From assembly GCA_008921705.1 (NCBI GenBank), contig VFFE01007034.1, positions 753,250 to 817,249 of the forward strand: DNA of 64,000 bases, written 5' to 3'. Below, piece by piece: positions 10,470-23,026 of the stretch (position 1 is the stretch's first letter; each line of letters begins with the position of its first letter). Both the position numbers and the translations under genes were made by a program. Under the pieces are notes generated by a model that had not been told where the DNA came from, ran no database searches, and saw nothing but the letters and a program-made list of their open reading frames with translations. This DNA comes from Burhinus oedicnemus (Eukaryota; Chordata; Aves; Charadriiformes; Burhinidae).

Positions 10470-13400
10470 GGAAAAATGTGTCCTTTAGGAATTTCAAGAG
10501 CAGGAACGCCATTTTTTTCTTTACTACATTTGAAAATCATTTTCAATTTAATGTGTTTACATTGGTTCAAACTCCCACATTTTCACATTAGCTTTTACTT
10601 AAAAATCACTCAGAACATATTTTGTTCCAGTACCCTATTTCAAGTCAGCTAAGTTGCTGAACTACCTGGGGGTACTGTCATATAGCTCAGACCCCACTGC
10701 AGGGAAAGTGCCATTCCCAACCTTTCCAGCCCCTAGCCCTGCAAAGGCTGAAGCACTACACTCTCCAAATGAGAGGGTGTGAAAAACAGCCCTGGGGATG
10801 CATCACTTACTACACTCTTGGAAAGTGCTCACATGTCATACCCCACAGTCTTGTTCAAAAATAGGCAGATGCTCAATGTCCTTGGCTGCCACTAATTTTA
10901 CTCAAAAATGAAAATATCTACCACATGAGTAGAATCCCAGCTCTTTGTACTTTGGGACCAGCTCATGTTATTGTGAGCAGGAAAAAAAAGAGTGGTTCCT
11001 GGGTTAATATATAAAGGAAAGAGAAAACGGAAACCGCGGTAGGTGACACATCACTAGGTACTGTTGCATTGCTTGAATAACTTTTCCCACCACAAAGATG
11101 CCTCACGTGGCTCTGTTTCCAAAAAACATCTGCATTAATTTTGCTTCTGCCTTATACCCATAGATAATTGCAGTTAAGGGGGAGACCATCTTCATTACTT
11201 CATGGTGACTGGCTGCAGAAAACAACAGAAAAAATTCTAATCTCTTATCACTTTTTTTAAAGTGAACATACAAGTCTTGCTTCCTATCCCTTTTGCTACC
11301 ACCCACACGTTAATCACAGCAGCTGCTGTGGGGGCAACCTGAATAAAGGAGATTGTTTCACGGGGATATCTGTACTTTGTAAAATCCTACTGAATTTCCT
11401 CTGTCTCACTCCTTTAACATCAGTAAAATCAGAAAAATGCAAGCGTGGAAAAATAAATTACAAATCCTGGGAATTTTAAGATAGTTCTTGTAATTGTTGC
11501 TCCATTCTGTAGTTGCCAAGCTTTCCTTTTTTATTCTTCTTTCCTTTTTTTTAAGTGCCATCTTTTTCCATTGCCAAAGTACAGCCATCATATAATATGA
11601 AACAGATGTATTTATGCTCTCTACCCAATCTTGCAGAAAACTACCTCCAAGAAACCACTAAAAGCAAGAAAATTTGACACAAACTTACACATCCTCCCCC
11701 ATCCACTTCTCCGAAGTGTGAAATTCAACGCTTCATTATGTCCAGTTAATTACTACAGCCACAAAGCACATGCATATTGTTTCCTTTTCAGATGAAAAAT
11801 ATCATACATGATGAAACGAAGCACAACTTCGGGGCTGTGTTAAAGAAAAAAGGCATGGTTCCTGCACATTTTCAACTTGGCCTCCTTGCACATCCTGCCT
11901 ATTTATAGCATCCAGCTAATGCCTGGATTTATACAACTGAAGTTAACTGCAATATATCAGAAGATGATTTTGTACCTCAGGATTACCAGCATATCCCAGC
12001 TGGAACTAAAACCTAACGCTACAGTAGGCAGGGGCAAGTTATCTTTGTCAGAAAGGGTGATCCTTGGCAGACAGGGCTCCCAAAGAACGTAAAAAGACCC
12101 CATACACCCAAATGCTAAACCTTGGCTCTGTAGAATTGGCCACTTCATAAGAGGAGGCCTGATTTTGAAGTGCCTCTGGTCTCCTCCATAACTTTATACT
12201 GTTCATTAAGGACTTGCAATTTTTCCTAGTGTCTATATGCAAAATTTGCGACTGTAGCAAATTTAAGCAAAAGTCTTTTCTTTCTTATAGACCTTTGCAC
12301 AGGCTTTATAAAAGCTGTCTATGGATTCTGTGGTTCACAGACTATGGTTTGAAAGTCACTGCTGCAGACCATTGGATTTAACTCTGCAAAGCTGAATGCA
12401 AGTTTTTTTGAGCTTTCAGCTTTGCAGGAAAATAAATCCTGAAGACCCCTATTTCTGAGCCAAACTACAGCAGCTTTGCCTTTTTAACTGCACGGGGCTA
12501 AAATCTTCCAGAGATTTCTGTTTCCCAGACAGTTCAATCCCAATGATTCAACTTGTCTCAGAGACCCTGCAGTCTTATCAGGACTTGTCCTGGTATTTTC
12601 TGATATACACGATGTCAAATGTAAGGTATGACTATTTCAGAGGAGTAAAAAAATAGTGCTAGAGCATTGTGCATTGTGTGACCTCTCGGAAGACTGTACT
12701 TTTACATTCATGTACGCCTGCTCGCCTGATGTTCTACATGGCACATGTGCACACCTAAACACGCCTAAAATGGACAGCATTATGGATAAGGAGACACTCC
12801 AAGAGTTTGAAAGTACCAGAAGAAAGGTTGCTCATGCAACTTTCATTTGGCCTTTTTGCTCCCACAGTACAGTCAAATGTTACAGTTCTTACTTCTGCCA
12901 CCTATATTCTCTTCCCTCTCCCTCCCTCCACCTCTGGCTCCCCATCCACATCTCAGACCTTTTCCTCTGTTGAAACCAAAATTCAGCCCTTGTCTTTTCA
13001 TCTGATGTCAACTGCCCTGTGATCTCCTTGGCTCACTGTCTCTGTTCCCACTGCTCATGTCACCATCCCTCTCCTCACTCCTCCTTCACTCTCCACACCC
13101 CAACAAGTCCTTTCAGCTCTGTTTCTTCTGATCTCCACCATTCCCAGCAACACTGCAGCTTCCCTCCTCTTCATCAGCTAATCCCAGACCTCACCTCACC
13201 TTACTTCACCAGTCTCTTGGCGCAGTAAGTCCCTCTTTTGCATCCTGGCTCACAGTCACTGATCTTGTGTTTCTCCAAGCTCTTCATCCCAACTTTTCTC
13301 CACACCAGCTCTCTACCCACCTGCTAGGAGGAAAACCAACCAGACCAGAGCGGGGAGGTTTCCTCCTCATTGTTGTTTTATATCGCCCTGTCCCAGTGAC

Positions 13401-16400
13401 TTTTCCCAATCTAAGCAGGCTAAGCAGGCGTTGTGGGGATAGAATGCCTTTGCCCTCATAGCCTCTGAGCATGGGCCTGCTCAGATGGTGCTCCTGGTGG
13501 AACATGGGAGCCGGAAGGTGGTGGGGTACCTTTGGTTGTTCGGTAAGGGATGTGCACTCAAAGTCCAGTCATGCACAGGAGTTGCACCATGCTCAGTGAT
13601 GAAGGCTTTTGCTGATAAAGGAGCCTTCATTCAATGAGTGTGATTTTTCAGAGGGTTACAACATGGACAGGTGTTCTTTAAGGTGATAAAAGACAATTCC
13701 TAATGCAGAGGATGCACTTCCAAATTTCTGTTTTTTTTCCCCTGAGCCACAAAGGTGCTCAGGCTTCTCAGAAGGAATTCCAGAATATCTTTAACATGGA
13801 TAATACAATGTATTTTCCTTGTTTTGCGTTTAAAAAATGTATGACTATTTTAGCTGAAATTTTCTGAAAGACAGTTTACAAATTTTCAGCTTGAGAGGTC
13901 AAAGATGAGTAAGAAATACAAAGAAATGAAGCCAGGGTGTCATACTAGATGTTCGACTGCCTCAGGAGTGCACTGAACAGCTGCACTCAGAGCCAGCTAA
14001 CACATTCAGAAATGTTGTTACTGCCCAAGACCTCCAAGGGGAACCTACACTTGGCATCCCACTGCTGCTCTGTTTTTAAAGCAGTCACCATGTTTACTAC
14101 AGAACTTAAAAGCTGTTAAGAGACATCAAATGATGACAGTTCTTCACAGCAGCTACACTGTGCTGGACCTCAAAAACAGATCTCTTTAGGCTCTGTGCAC
14201 TTGGCTGTGGTAACTCACCAACAGTGGAGTTTCAGTGGAGTTTGTTTCGTGGTCCTTTGTAAATACAGACATTCATTTGGCTTTCAAGACACACCAAAAA
14301 AAGCCACTGTAGTTTACGCCTATACTATGAAATGACTCTATGCTCTCAAGGAAGGGATTTCAGGCACAGGACCTATTTGGCTTGGTTTTAGGCATTCACC
14401 AATCTCAACATGTGGACAGCACTATTCCCAATACAATGCACCTACAGTGTAGTAAGCATGCGTGTTCACTTATGAGTAAGTGTCCTTGATCTCCTGAGCC
14501 ACCACAGAGAATTTGGCTCTCTGGCAGTAATTCAGAAAGTAGGGGAACGCTGGCTGTATTTAGTTACAGTCTTGGAGAGTTTAAAATATTTTGTTATTTG
14601 GTCATAATTTACTGCAGAGAAAAGGTGCTGGAATAGTTTCTCTGGAGTCTGAAGGTCCTTATTTAATTACAAAATAGATAGAAGTAGGGGAAGCACAAAC
14701 TACCTTTTAAGCACCACACCATGATACCTCCCATAATAAAACGAAAACCATCAGTACGAGGAGTCAGGTCATGTGAGTGACAAACTCATTAAAAAGTATA
14801 CATTTTGTGCTCTACTGAGACCACCACCAGTTTCTTCTAAGGGCGTCAAGAAAAAAACAGGGAAAGAGGTAAATGCATTCGCCCCCAATTTTAACCGCAG
14901 GAGCACTGGGGCTCCTTGGAGAAGACATTTTACTTCTTTATCCCAGTTATTATTCAAAATGGGGTCAGACTTGCCCATTTTTCTAAAACGTTCTGAGCTC
15001 TACTGAAAGCTTGGTGCAGAAAGGCAAAACATTATTGTATGGCCTGCCCACCCCCAGGGCACCCTGAGTTTTTGTTGATTGCTTTTGCATTTTTTTCATG
15101 GTTGCTTATCCCAGTTCTTTCACTCAGGCTATGAATACTGTCATTAGATAGTCAGTCATAGGTTTCAGTATTCATCCACGTAAAGGTGACCACACTTAAA
15201 GACAGTTTCTCATCACCCGTCCACCATGATGCCCCTCTAGACATCGACTTCAGTGGAAGTTATGCACACAATTTCCCACACAATTCTTTGAATATGTACC
15301 CCCTAGAGTCCTCTCTTTTAATTGGTTTCCTGGACTCTTATCCTCACAACTACCATAATTTTTTCCTACAGTTGTTAAATAATTTACTGTGGAAAATATC
15401 TATGATCTAACCCTCTCCATGCTCCTCCTTCTGAACGAGGTAGTGATCCAACAGAATGGTTTGCAACGGATGTGCCATGGACTGTCCTTTCCCCAACAGC
15501 TGGATCCTGTTCTCTGACAATACAGGTGAGCATCTTCTTCAGCTTACTGAGTGCACTGCTACACGAGAATACATGCTTGGACTTTAGAGAGCACATTTAA
15601 GACCACTGTATGTATTGTGGACAAGTTTCCCTTAAGGAAAACTTCAGAAAATTTGAAGAGTTTTTTTTCCCAGTGGAACTGCAAGGTAAGCTGTACATAC
15701 GCACTAATGAAAAACCTTCATTAGCAGCAAGATACTGGAAAGGCCTTTCTTGCCATGACTGTGCATGTACAAGCATGTTAAAGGCAGGAGGGATTTTTGT
15801 GGATTAGTGCCATTAGAACTACATTTTATAAGATCTGGATCACTCAAACAGAAAACAAAGGCATGACAAAAGGAAAAAATATCCCACCTTGTAACCTGAG
15901 TTTTCCAATATGTATCCAAATTTTCCATTTTGTTGCTACAATAGAGGAGTGAAGAAGACCTACTCTGATATATTGCAAGTTTTCACACTGTTAGTCACTT
16001 TACCTGTGTTCAGAAACTTATTCTTGCCCTCTAGTAGCTGAAAGGACATGGAAACACACACGCATGTCAGAGTAAATCACTGAGTGCAGCTAAGCTCTGG
16101 CCTAAATAAGACCAATTCTTTTCCCAATAAGAAGAAAAAGTGGCTGTATACCACTTTGTCAATGGTTCAGTCCTGCAACCAGATCAACCCTTGGTGTGAA
16201 ATGCGAACCGCCACAAGGCTCCTCTCATCCAGGCTGGGGCTCATAGGAGTGGTGACCCATCAACATGAGCACTGGGGGTATTAGTAACCAATTCCTCAGT
16301 CAGGCTTTTAGGCCAGTCTGCTTTTGCAATTCTGAGACAAAATAGGGAAGATTTAGTGCTTTGCTGTACCCATTTAAAATGTCTATGGTTTTCAATGCCA

Positions 16401-17870
16401 GCAGCCAAGAAGATTCTTTTCCTTTCTACCTTTTGCATCACTCCAGTTCCTGTTCCAATAATAACCAAGAGAGATTTACTAGGAAAGCACGTAGACTTAA
16501 TAATTTTTTCTTAAGACAAAATGGGCTTATTATGCTTTTGGGGCTAATTAAGAGTCTTCTCATTGTATAGTGATGACATTCCACTCACACATATGAAATC
16601 ACATGAGATGAAGGACAAGGCTCCTTGTAACTCACTAACTATACTGAGAAGTTAGTTTCAATTTACCTTGGATTGACAGGATTGCTTTACAGCCTCAAGC
16701 AGTTTGAGTCTAATACACCAATATGAGTCCCACATGATTGCTCACAATCAATCAGTAAGCCAGGATTGCACGGTCTTCTTGACCACAGAGGGGTTGTTTA
16801 CATACAGGACTGCTTGGTACTGTGAGCATGGATCACAGAGAGGTCCTACGTGTTTGTTGGATGTAGAATCTATCAGTCACACACAGTAAAAGCATGGCAA
16901 TGCACGGACTCTGTGAATCTGATGTACCTGGGAAGAACAGAGGCAGAGCCACCAGCAGCGACTGGGAAGATCTGAGGGCGCGTCTCTCAGTACAACTGGG
17001 CAGCACAGGACAGTGTTACTGACAACCACTTGCGTGACAGTCAGTTCCAAATGATATGCTGTGAGGAATTGGCACCAGTATAAAAACGTGACAGAACCCT
17101 AAGGTTTTTTAAGTGTGAAAGATACAGAGAGGCTGTTCTTTAAAAGGCCTCTTCTCAAGTTGTCTAGCTGTTGTGCAATGGCTACAGGAAGTTCTTTACC
17201 GGACAGAGTAGATTTGTTTATATTTGAAACACCAGATCATGAAATAAGATACAGAAAATGCTATCTACGTTAATGAAATGCAGCTGACATCCACTCATTT
17301 TTTATTTTTTTTTTACATTTTACTTACTCTCACGTCAAGACTCCATAGGGCTAAGCAGATCCAGAGCTTTCAGCTTTGCTCAGTTTCAGAGGCTCACTAT
17401 TGGCAGGAGAATGAAAACTTTAAATAAATATATCACAATCACTATGACTGTATTTGAGTTATTCAGATAATGATAAGATGACATGGGGTAAATACTTGGA
17501 GTTAAGAGCAGCTCTAATGACAGATGATCTGTCATTTATATTTAATCCATTTAAGAGACATTTTTATCAGACAAAGATCAACCCACGAGGACCATTAATA
17601 GTTACACTTATAAAAAAAGACAGCAGCCAGAGACCAACAGAGACAGACATAACAAGAGTTAGTCTCACAGTCCAAAATCACCAGTAAATTTAGAACACAC
17701 TAACGTGAACAATTTGCTGTGCATGTTGTTATTTAAACAGCATTGTAGTAAGAACATATGCACGCATAATGAAAAACAACTACAAGGATCTAATTAAAAT
17801 TTTCTGAAAAAAAGACCTCAGGAAAACATGCGGCTCATCCTAGATGATTTTAACACATTAAGAGGAAAGA
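10470..17870. other. Intergenic sequence 3' of PTHLH
   Basis: I see no recognisable gene here. Open frames are short and match nothing known. The one compositional feature is a strongly pyrimidine-biased block at about 12.9-13.3 kb, listed separately. The strand-biased patches are ordinary for amniote intergenic DNA. Confidence 0.5.
12895..13330. repeat. Pyrimidine-biased (C/T-rich) block
   Basis: Over roughly 430 bases the plus strand is mostly C and T with few G, in phrases such as TCTCTTCCCTCTCCCTCCCT. The bias keeps several frames open, so the Ser/Pro/His-rich reading frames here are better explained by composition than by coding. It could be an old decayed microsatellite. Confidence 0.6.
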
Positions 17871-17879
17871 GAGCACACT

Positions 17880-18140
17880 GGCAAGCCGCCTGAAACCGGG
17901 AAAGAGCGGTCCGTGATGTGCTCTTATTTGCCAGAGCCTAGGTAGGGTTATATGGAACAATCTACAGTGATATATACAATGTCTGTTAGGTATTGTGAGA
18001 GGAATGCTTGTCTGTGTGCACTATAAACACCGTGCAGAGCTTTTGTTGATGTTAGCAGGAGCTATCCCCGGGGCCAGCGCACACGAACCAGACGTAGTGC
18101 TGCGCTCACCCGCTCGTCGTCTGCCTCGTGTGCACAGGCG
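17880..18140. promoter_or_regulatory. Short CpG-dense patch
   Basis: CpG dinucleotides cluster here (GCCGCCTG, ACCGGGAAAGAGCGGTCCG, CCCCGGGG, CGCTCGTCGTCTGCCTCG) in otherwise CpG-poor DNA. Retained CpGs usually mean an unmethylated or constrained element. The right part coincides with the candidate minus-strand exon at 18110-18175. Enhancer, promoter and exon are all possible. Confidence 0.35.
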
Positions 18141-18175
18141 GACTCAGCTTGTCTGAGGGCAGGCTCTTCATCCAA
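18110..18175 (-). other. Candidate exon of an unknown minus-strand transcript
   Basis: Read on the minus strand, a T-rich tract and CCAG precede 66 bases that end in GAGCGG|GTGAGC, a good donor. The segment is open in phase 0 for 22 codons (LDEEPALRQAESACAHEADD and two more), and it is also open in a second frame. It sits in a CpG-dense patch. I recognise no family. A segment this short can be open by chance, so the support is the paired splice signals and the base composition only. Confidence 0.22.
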
Positions 18176-19331
18176 CTGGAAAAAAAATATCAGTAGCTAG
18201 CACATAATCCAGAGGCTGACCTCACACTGGATTCTTTGGAGTCATCCTGCACTTCACCAATATTTTCCCTTCTGCCACTAGACAGGGTTAGCAAGAATGA
18301 GGAAGATGTCACAGCAGATGAGATGCATAGCTATCTCAGAACTAAAGTGAACACTGCAGGCACTTCCAAGCAATGAAACGTATGTGTAAATTTTTCCTGA
18401 TACTGTTTTCAACAACAGACTACGAATTCATTCATGGTCATTTTCTTTAACACCCAGGCTTCTGCTTTTTTTTGTTGGTCTTGGGCAGGCCAAGGAGGGA
18501 GGGATGCTCCAGGGCTATATTCAACTGCCCTTAATGACGCAAACCTTCCATTGAGTTCACTCGTAGTTTTGCCTGCATAAAAAAAATATCCCAAGGGCCC
18601 CTCAGAGTTTGAAAGTATTTGACTGTTTTTCAATACAATTCCTCTTCCAGTCTATAATGATTTGTCTCTTCTTTGTGTACAGAGACGTCTCAGTCCTAGC
18701 CTCTGATGCCCTTCCCTTTCATTCCCGTCTTCCAGGACTGTCCCATTGTTCCTCTTTAAGAGTACAGATTTATATGCTGTACATATAAGGTGAGCAGGCT
18801 TATAGCTTCAGAGATTCTGGCACAAGGTACAAAGTAATAGCAACAAAAACACTGACATATGCAGCTGTTTCTTTAAATAAGGGAAGGCCAAGCAAGGTGA
18901 CCGCTGCCAGCCAAGTCTGAATGTATAAAAAGAACCACTTCCAGAAAGAGGGCTCACAAAGTTCTTGAAAGTGGGACCACCTCAGAGATGAAGTTAGTCC
19001 CTTCCCCTCCCCCAGTCTTCCCTGACCTGCTTCAAACTTGAGCAAATCAGTTTTTCCAAGCCTCTCACCCCCTCCCTCCCCTTGAGCAGTCTGATTTTTC
19101 TATGTGAACATTTTGGCAGATCTCAGAACAGTTTTACTCATTCATTTAATAGTCACAAATAATGGTTCTGTTTCACCAGCTAATTATTTCACCAGTCTCA
19201 CAGATGCATGCCTTTCCTGTACGCTCAGCAAGGAGGAATCCAGTGCCCACATGCGCAACAATAACAATCTGATCAAAAAACTGATGCATTCTCTTTTCTT
19301 CCCTTCAACAGGTTTTGCTCTGTGGATGTTT

Positions 19332-19368
19332 AAAAGAAGAGAAAAAAAAAAAAAAAGGAAAAAAAATA
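19332..19368. repeat. A-rich tract
   Basis: Two A runs (15 and 8 bases) are separated by GG in a purine-rich stretch. No retroposon body is recognised on its 5' side. Confidence 0.85.
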
Positions 19369-19450
19369 ACCCAATTTCTTTAGGACACAGCACGCAGGAC
19401 ATAAATGAAGAGAACCACTGGAGGTCACTGTGACAGAAAAGGAGAATGAG

Positions 19451-19579
19451 TCAGATGAAAGCAGGACCTCCAATGCACCAGCCACCCGTTTGAGGTGGTG
19501 GTGGCGGCAGCGGGGGCTGAAAGGGTGAGAGAAGAGACTGCATCTCCAGTCTGACTTTACTGGAACTTGGAGGCACTGG
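19451..19579 (-). other. Candidate terminal coding exon, proline-rich, unknown gene
   Basis: On the minus strand an excellent acceptor (GCCTTGCTTCTGCAG, AG at 19581-19580) opens a frame of 42 codons ending in TGA at 19451. The middle carries a PPLPPPPPQ segment, and the end reads TGGWCIGGPAFI. A polyproline stretch of this type could bind SH3, WW or EVH1 domains if it is real. Against it: no good polyadenylation signal is evident just downstream, no family match comes to mind, and GC-rich sequence resists stop codons. Confidence 0.22.
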
Positions 19580-22500
19580 CTGCAGAAGCAAGGCAGGAGA
19601 CGAGGCTCGTGTCCACATCAAAAGCTTGAATTCTGACCAGGTTTCCCTCCAAAGAATCTCAAACTTTTATCTCCTGCATGTGTTTACCATCTTCAATCTG
19701 ACTGTGAAGTGTCCTGCCTCAGAGCCTCCCAGCTCCGCACCGCGCTTAATAGCAACTTTTGTAAAAAACAAAGTTATGTTATACCTTACGTATATAATAC
19801 CATTTTGCTTTCTGAAATATTGTTTCTCCCAGCAGTGGGGGAACATTAACCAAAGGCTGCAGATGCTTCGCCTCTGCCCTGGCTGGCAGCAAGGCTTTTG
19901 CGCCCTGTACACAGCACATGGGACTCGTTCCTAAAAGGAGAATCACACATTGGTTACAGCGCCGCCGGCTCTCCAACCTATTTCCAAGAACTGCATAGCT
20001 TGAAATCCTTATTCGCTTTATTAATGTGTGTGTAGGAGGGGGGGAAGGAAGTGCGGTGGGGGCGAGGGGGACAAGGCAAGAAACATCACGCCTTTCAAAT
20101 GTAGGGGGTCATTTTCTGCTTTTTCCACCCTTCCCCCTGCCAGCTGTTAAATCCCACGTTTCTCCAGCGATGCCTGCTGCCTCTGCGACAGAGGTATGCA
20201 GAGCAATCATCACTTGCAATGGCTGAAATCACTTGGCTGGACCCACAGGAGAAGAGGTTTGCAAGTTCATTTGGAATAAGAATCAAAAAAGCTATACAAG
20301 CTTTTTTTTTGCCCTTTAGAGGCCCCCTCTTTAGCTGGCAGCTTCCTTTCCACCCCATAGTCTCTTTCTTAGATCAGTTTCTGCTGTGCCCTTAATCCAC
20401 CCTGTTGCCCTCCACAAGTTTCTGGTAACTTCGTATTCAGCACAGAATACCCTGTAAAAGCAAGAGAAACGTGAAATATCTGCTATTAAATAAGACCAAA
20501 AATGAAGCTGCAAAAGCTACAGCTTGCAAATGATGTTCCTTCAAGAGCAGCGTTCCTTTCTGCCTTGTTTTTTGTGTATGTTTGCATGTATTTTTGACTA
20601 ATAACTACGCATACATGCACATGCACGTACGAGCGTGTGTGGGAGTGAGAGCCAGAGAGCATATAAAGGGTATTTGGGGATTCTTTGGTTTTGGACTCTC
20701 ACACACAGTTGGGGGAGGCAAGTTATAAACATATAGGTAGATCCAAGAATGAATACTTTAATATTTGCAGATCTTGATGGCTGCCAAATGCTAGCATTTC
20801 AGGGATGCATATTCACATGCAGCTGGCGACACACGTTGGAAAATACCCAACATTTTGCCAGTTAGATTCCAGACTTGAAATATCTCAGCAGACCCATATG
20901 TGTATCTTAACACCAAGTAGGGAATGTTTCCCCTTATTCTCCATACTCGTTAACTAATAAGCAAGCAAAATGGTTTGCTGAGAATAGGAGAATGGAAATA
21001 AATCATTTAGTAGAAATTCTGGCCTTTTAGAAAGAGCAAGTTATATTTCCCAGGGCCTCCAAGTCAACCTGTTAGCTCCCTAACCTGGAGAAGGACACCA
21101 AAGCTTATTAAGCTCAATAAAAATCAGCCCGCAGTCATCCCCCTTTGGGACGCCTCACCTTCATGATACTTTCTAGGCATTTGTGCTAAATGGTTCGTTA
21201 CAGCTGGGCTTTTTACTTAATTTCATTTTCTTAAGGCTATCACACAGCTCCAACATTCCCCAGCTTGTTTACTGCTAGTCTCACCAGTAAGCCGGGTGCC
21301 AGTTTTATTTAATTTGTTTTTCCAGTGGCAGCAACAATCTGTGTGGAAAGCATAAACAGAGGGAAAGAATCTGGAATCGGCAAATGGTGTGCACAGCTGC
21401 ACACCATAATTTCTGCGAGTGAAAGTTTTAATTCAGTTCATCAGAAGAAGAGCAGAAGAGTTGGAGGCAAAGAAGAGGTGGAGTAGTGGAAGAAATATAG
21501 CAAGAGGAAATAGTAAAATCCAAGGCAGCTGGAGAATCTTGGAATCATTATAATTAAGGCCCAACAGGTTACGATTTCTCCAAAAAAGAAGTCAAAACCA
21601 GAAACCAGCCAACGGGTCTTCAGGAGGGATTGCTCAAAGATGTGATTGTAAACTACATTGTAATGGAAACAGGAAAACTGCAATATGCTTTCATTTCTCT
21701 TGCAGATAAGAACATTTCACCAAGACACAAAATGAGGGGAAAGGAAGTCATGAGGAAGAAAACTACAGCAATCCAAAAAAGGAAGTAAATAAATTTAAAA
21801 AACAGAAGTTAAGAAACATTACTATTGGAGGTGAAATGTCCAAAATGATATTTCAAACCCCTCTTTAATAAGAATAGAACAAGTAAATGGTAAAGTTGGA
21901 AGCCATGGCAAAAAGCAACTGTAAATACAGTAAATACAAGAAAACAAGCCTATCACCTGTTCCTCAAAGGCACCACAGAGCAGCCATTATTGATTGTAGA
22001 AGCAAGTTAGGCAGTGAACAGACTGAATAGCTAATATCTATACTTTGAAGTAATTAGGAGAGGTAATGGAAAAAAGTACATAATCAATAGTGCTATTTGA
22101 ACAGAGAGGAAGGAAGGAAGAACATTGCCAATTAACAATCAGGAAATACAATTTCAGCCCATAATTAGAACAAAACTGCAAATGCTCAGAAAAGCATCCT
22201 CAGCATTTATGGATTGGTAGGTGAGTCAGGAGTAAGAAGTACAGTTCCTAGTTTGTTTCTGGCTAAGTATCTTCTGATGTCAAGTCTTTCCCTTTAAAGG
22301 GAAAGCAGTTTTTGTACTTTCTAGACCATGACATTTTAATCAATCCATTCATCCAGACGGATTCTGTCACTTGCCTTGCTGAAAGCTTGTTGTAGACCAT
22401 GTTCATGCCTCCACTGTCATAACTGCCTTTTTTGCCCTTATTCATGAGATACTGTTAACTGGCCCATGTTCAGAGGCAGGGGATAATAACGACGATTGCT

Positions 22501-22639
22501 ATTATTGTTAAGATTGAGTTCAACAGAGTAATTTAATCCTCCATGGGCTTGGATGATTATTCCTCACCCCCTCTCCCCCAGCAGATCTATTTCACAGGAG
22601 CATGCAGGTTTTCATTCGACCACCTGTCTTGTAATTTTC

Positions 22640-23024
22640 TTAATGTGCGTGTTGGTGTGAGCTTAGGGAGGCTCCTACAATGCTTTGGGCTGCATTTGAA
22701 CGCCCAGTACATCTAACCGTTGTTTCTGGGTAGGATCTAGTAGTGTCACTGCTTCCAGATGAGGAGTTCAAAACAGAAGCTGTTAGATAAAGCTGGAGAT
22801 GACACAGGTGGAAAGATTTGGAGTTACCACCAGGAGCCGTGTTCCCTCCTTCCTTTGCGAGAGACTGCACTTCGGTTCGAGGAACTGATAGCGGCCGCAG
22901 TCCTGCTTTTCTCCTGCTGGGTCCTGAATTAGCACTGGTATCTGGATGGGCCTCCTCTTCCTCACAGTCCTTGCTTTCCTGTGGCTGATAAACCTGCTGA
23001 GAGGTCGCCACTCCTTGTTCTTCC
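22640..23024 (-). other. Long open frame, unknown, possibly spurious
   Basis: A minus-strand frame of about 128 codons runs from a possible acceptor (CACCAG, AG at 23026-23025) to a TAA near 22640. It has an acidic stretch (SKDCEEEEAHPD) followed by a basic one and Ser/Thr-rich sequence. A second frame of the same DNA is also open for about 80 codons, which argues that local composition (moderately GC-rich) keeps stops away. No domain is recognised. Confidence 0.15.
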
Positions 23025-23026
23025 CT
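22946..23026 (+). other. Candidate first exon with signal-anchor-like peptide
   Basis: On the plus strand an ATG opens a hydrophobic leader, MGLLFLTVLAFLWLINLL followed by RGRHSLFFP. It reaches CCCTG|GTGAGC, a good donor, at 23026/23027. The layout (hydrophobic helix, then basic residues, then Pro) resembles the N-terminal anchor of microsomal enzymes or a signal peptide. The start context is weak (T at -3), no second exon is recognised, and it overlaps the minus-strand open frame. It is probably chance. Confidence 0.15.

Noticed and set aside
12656..13228. Ser/Pro/His-rich plus frames (105 and 69 codons)
   Set aside because: They come from a strongly pyrimidine-biased stretch; several frames are open at once and no domain is visible.
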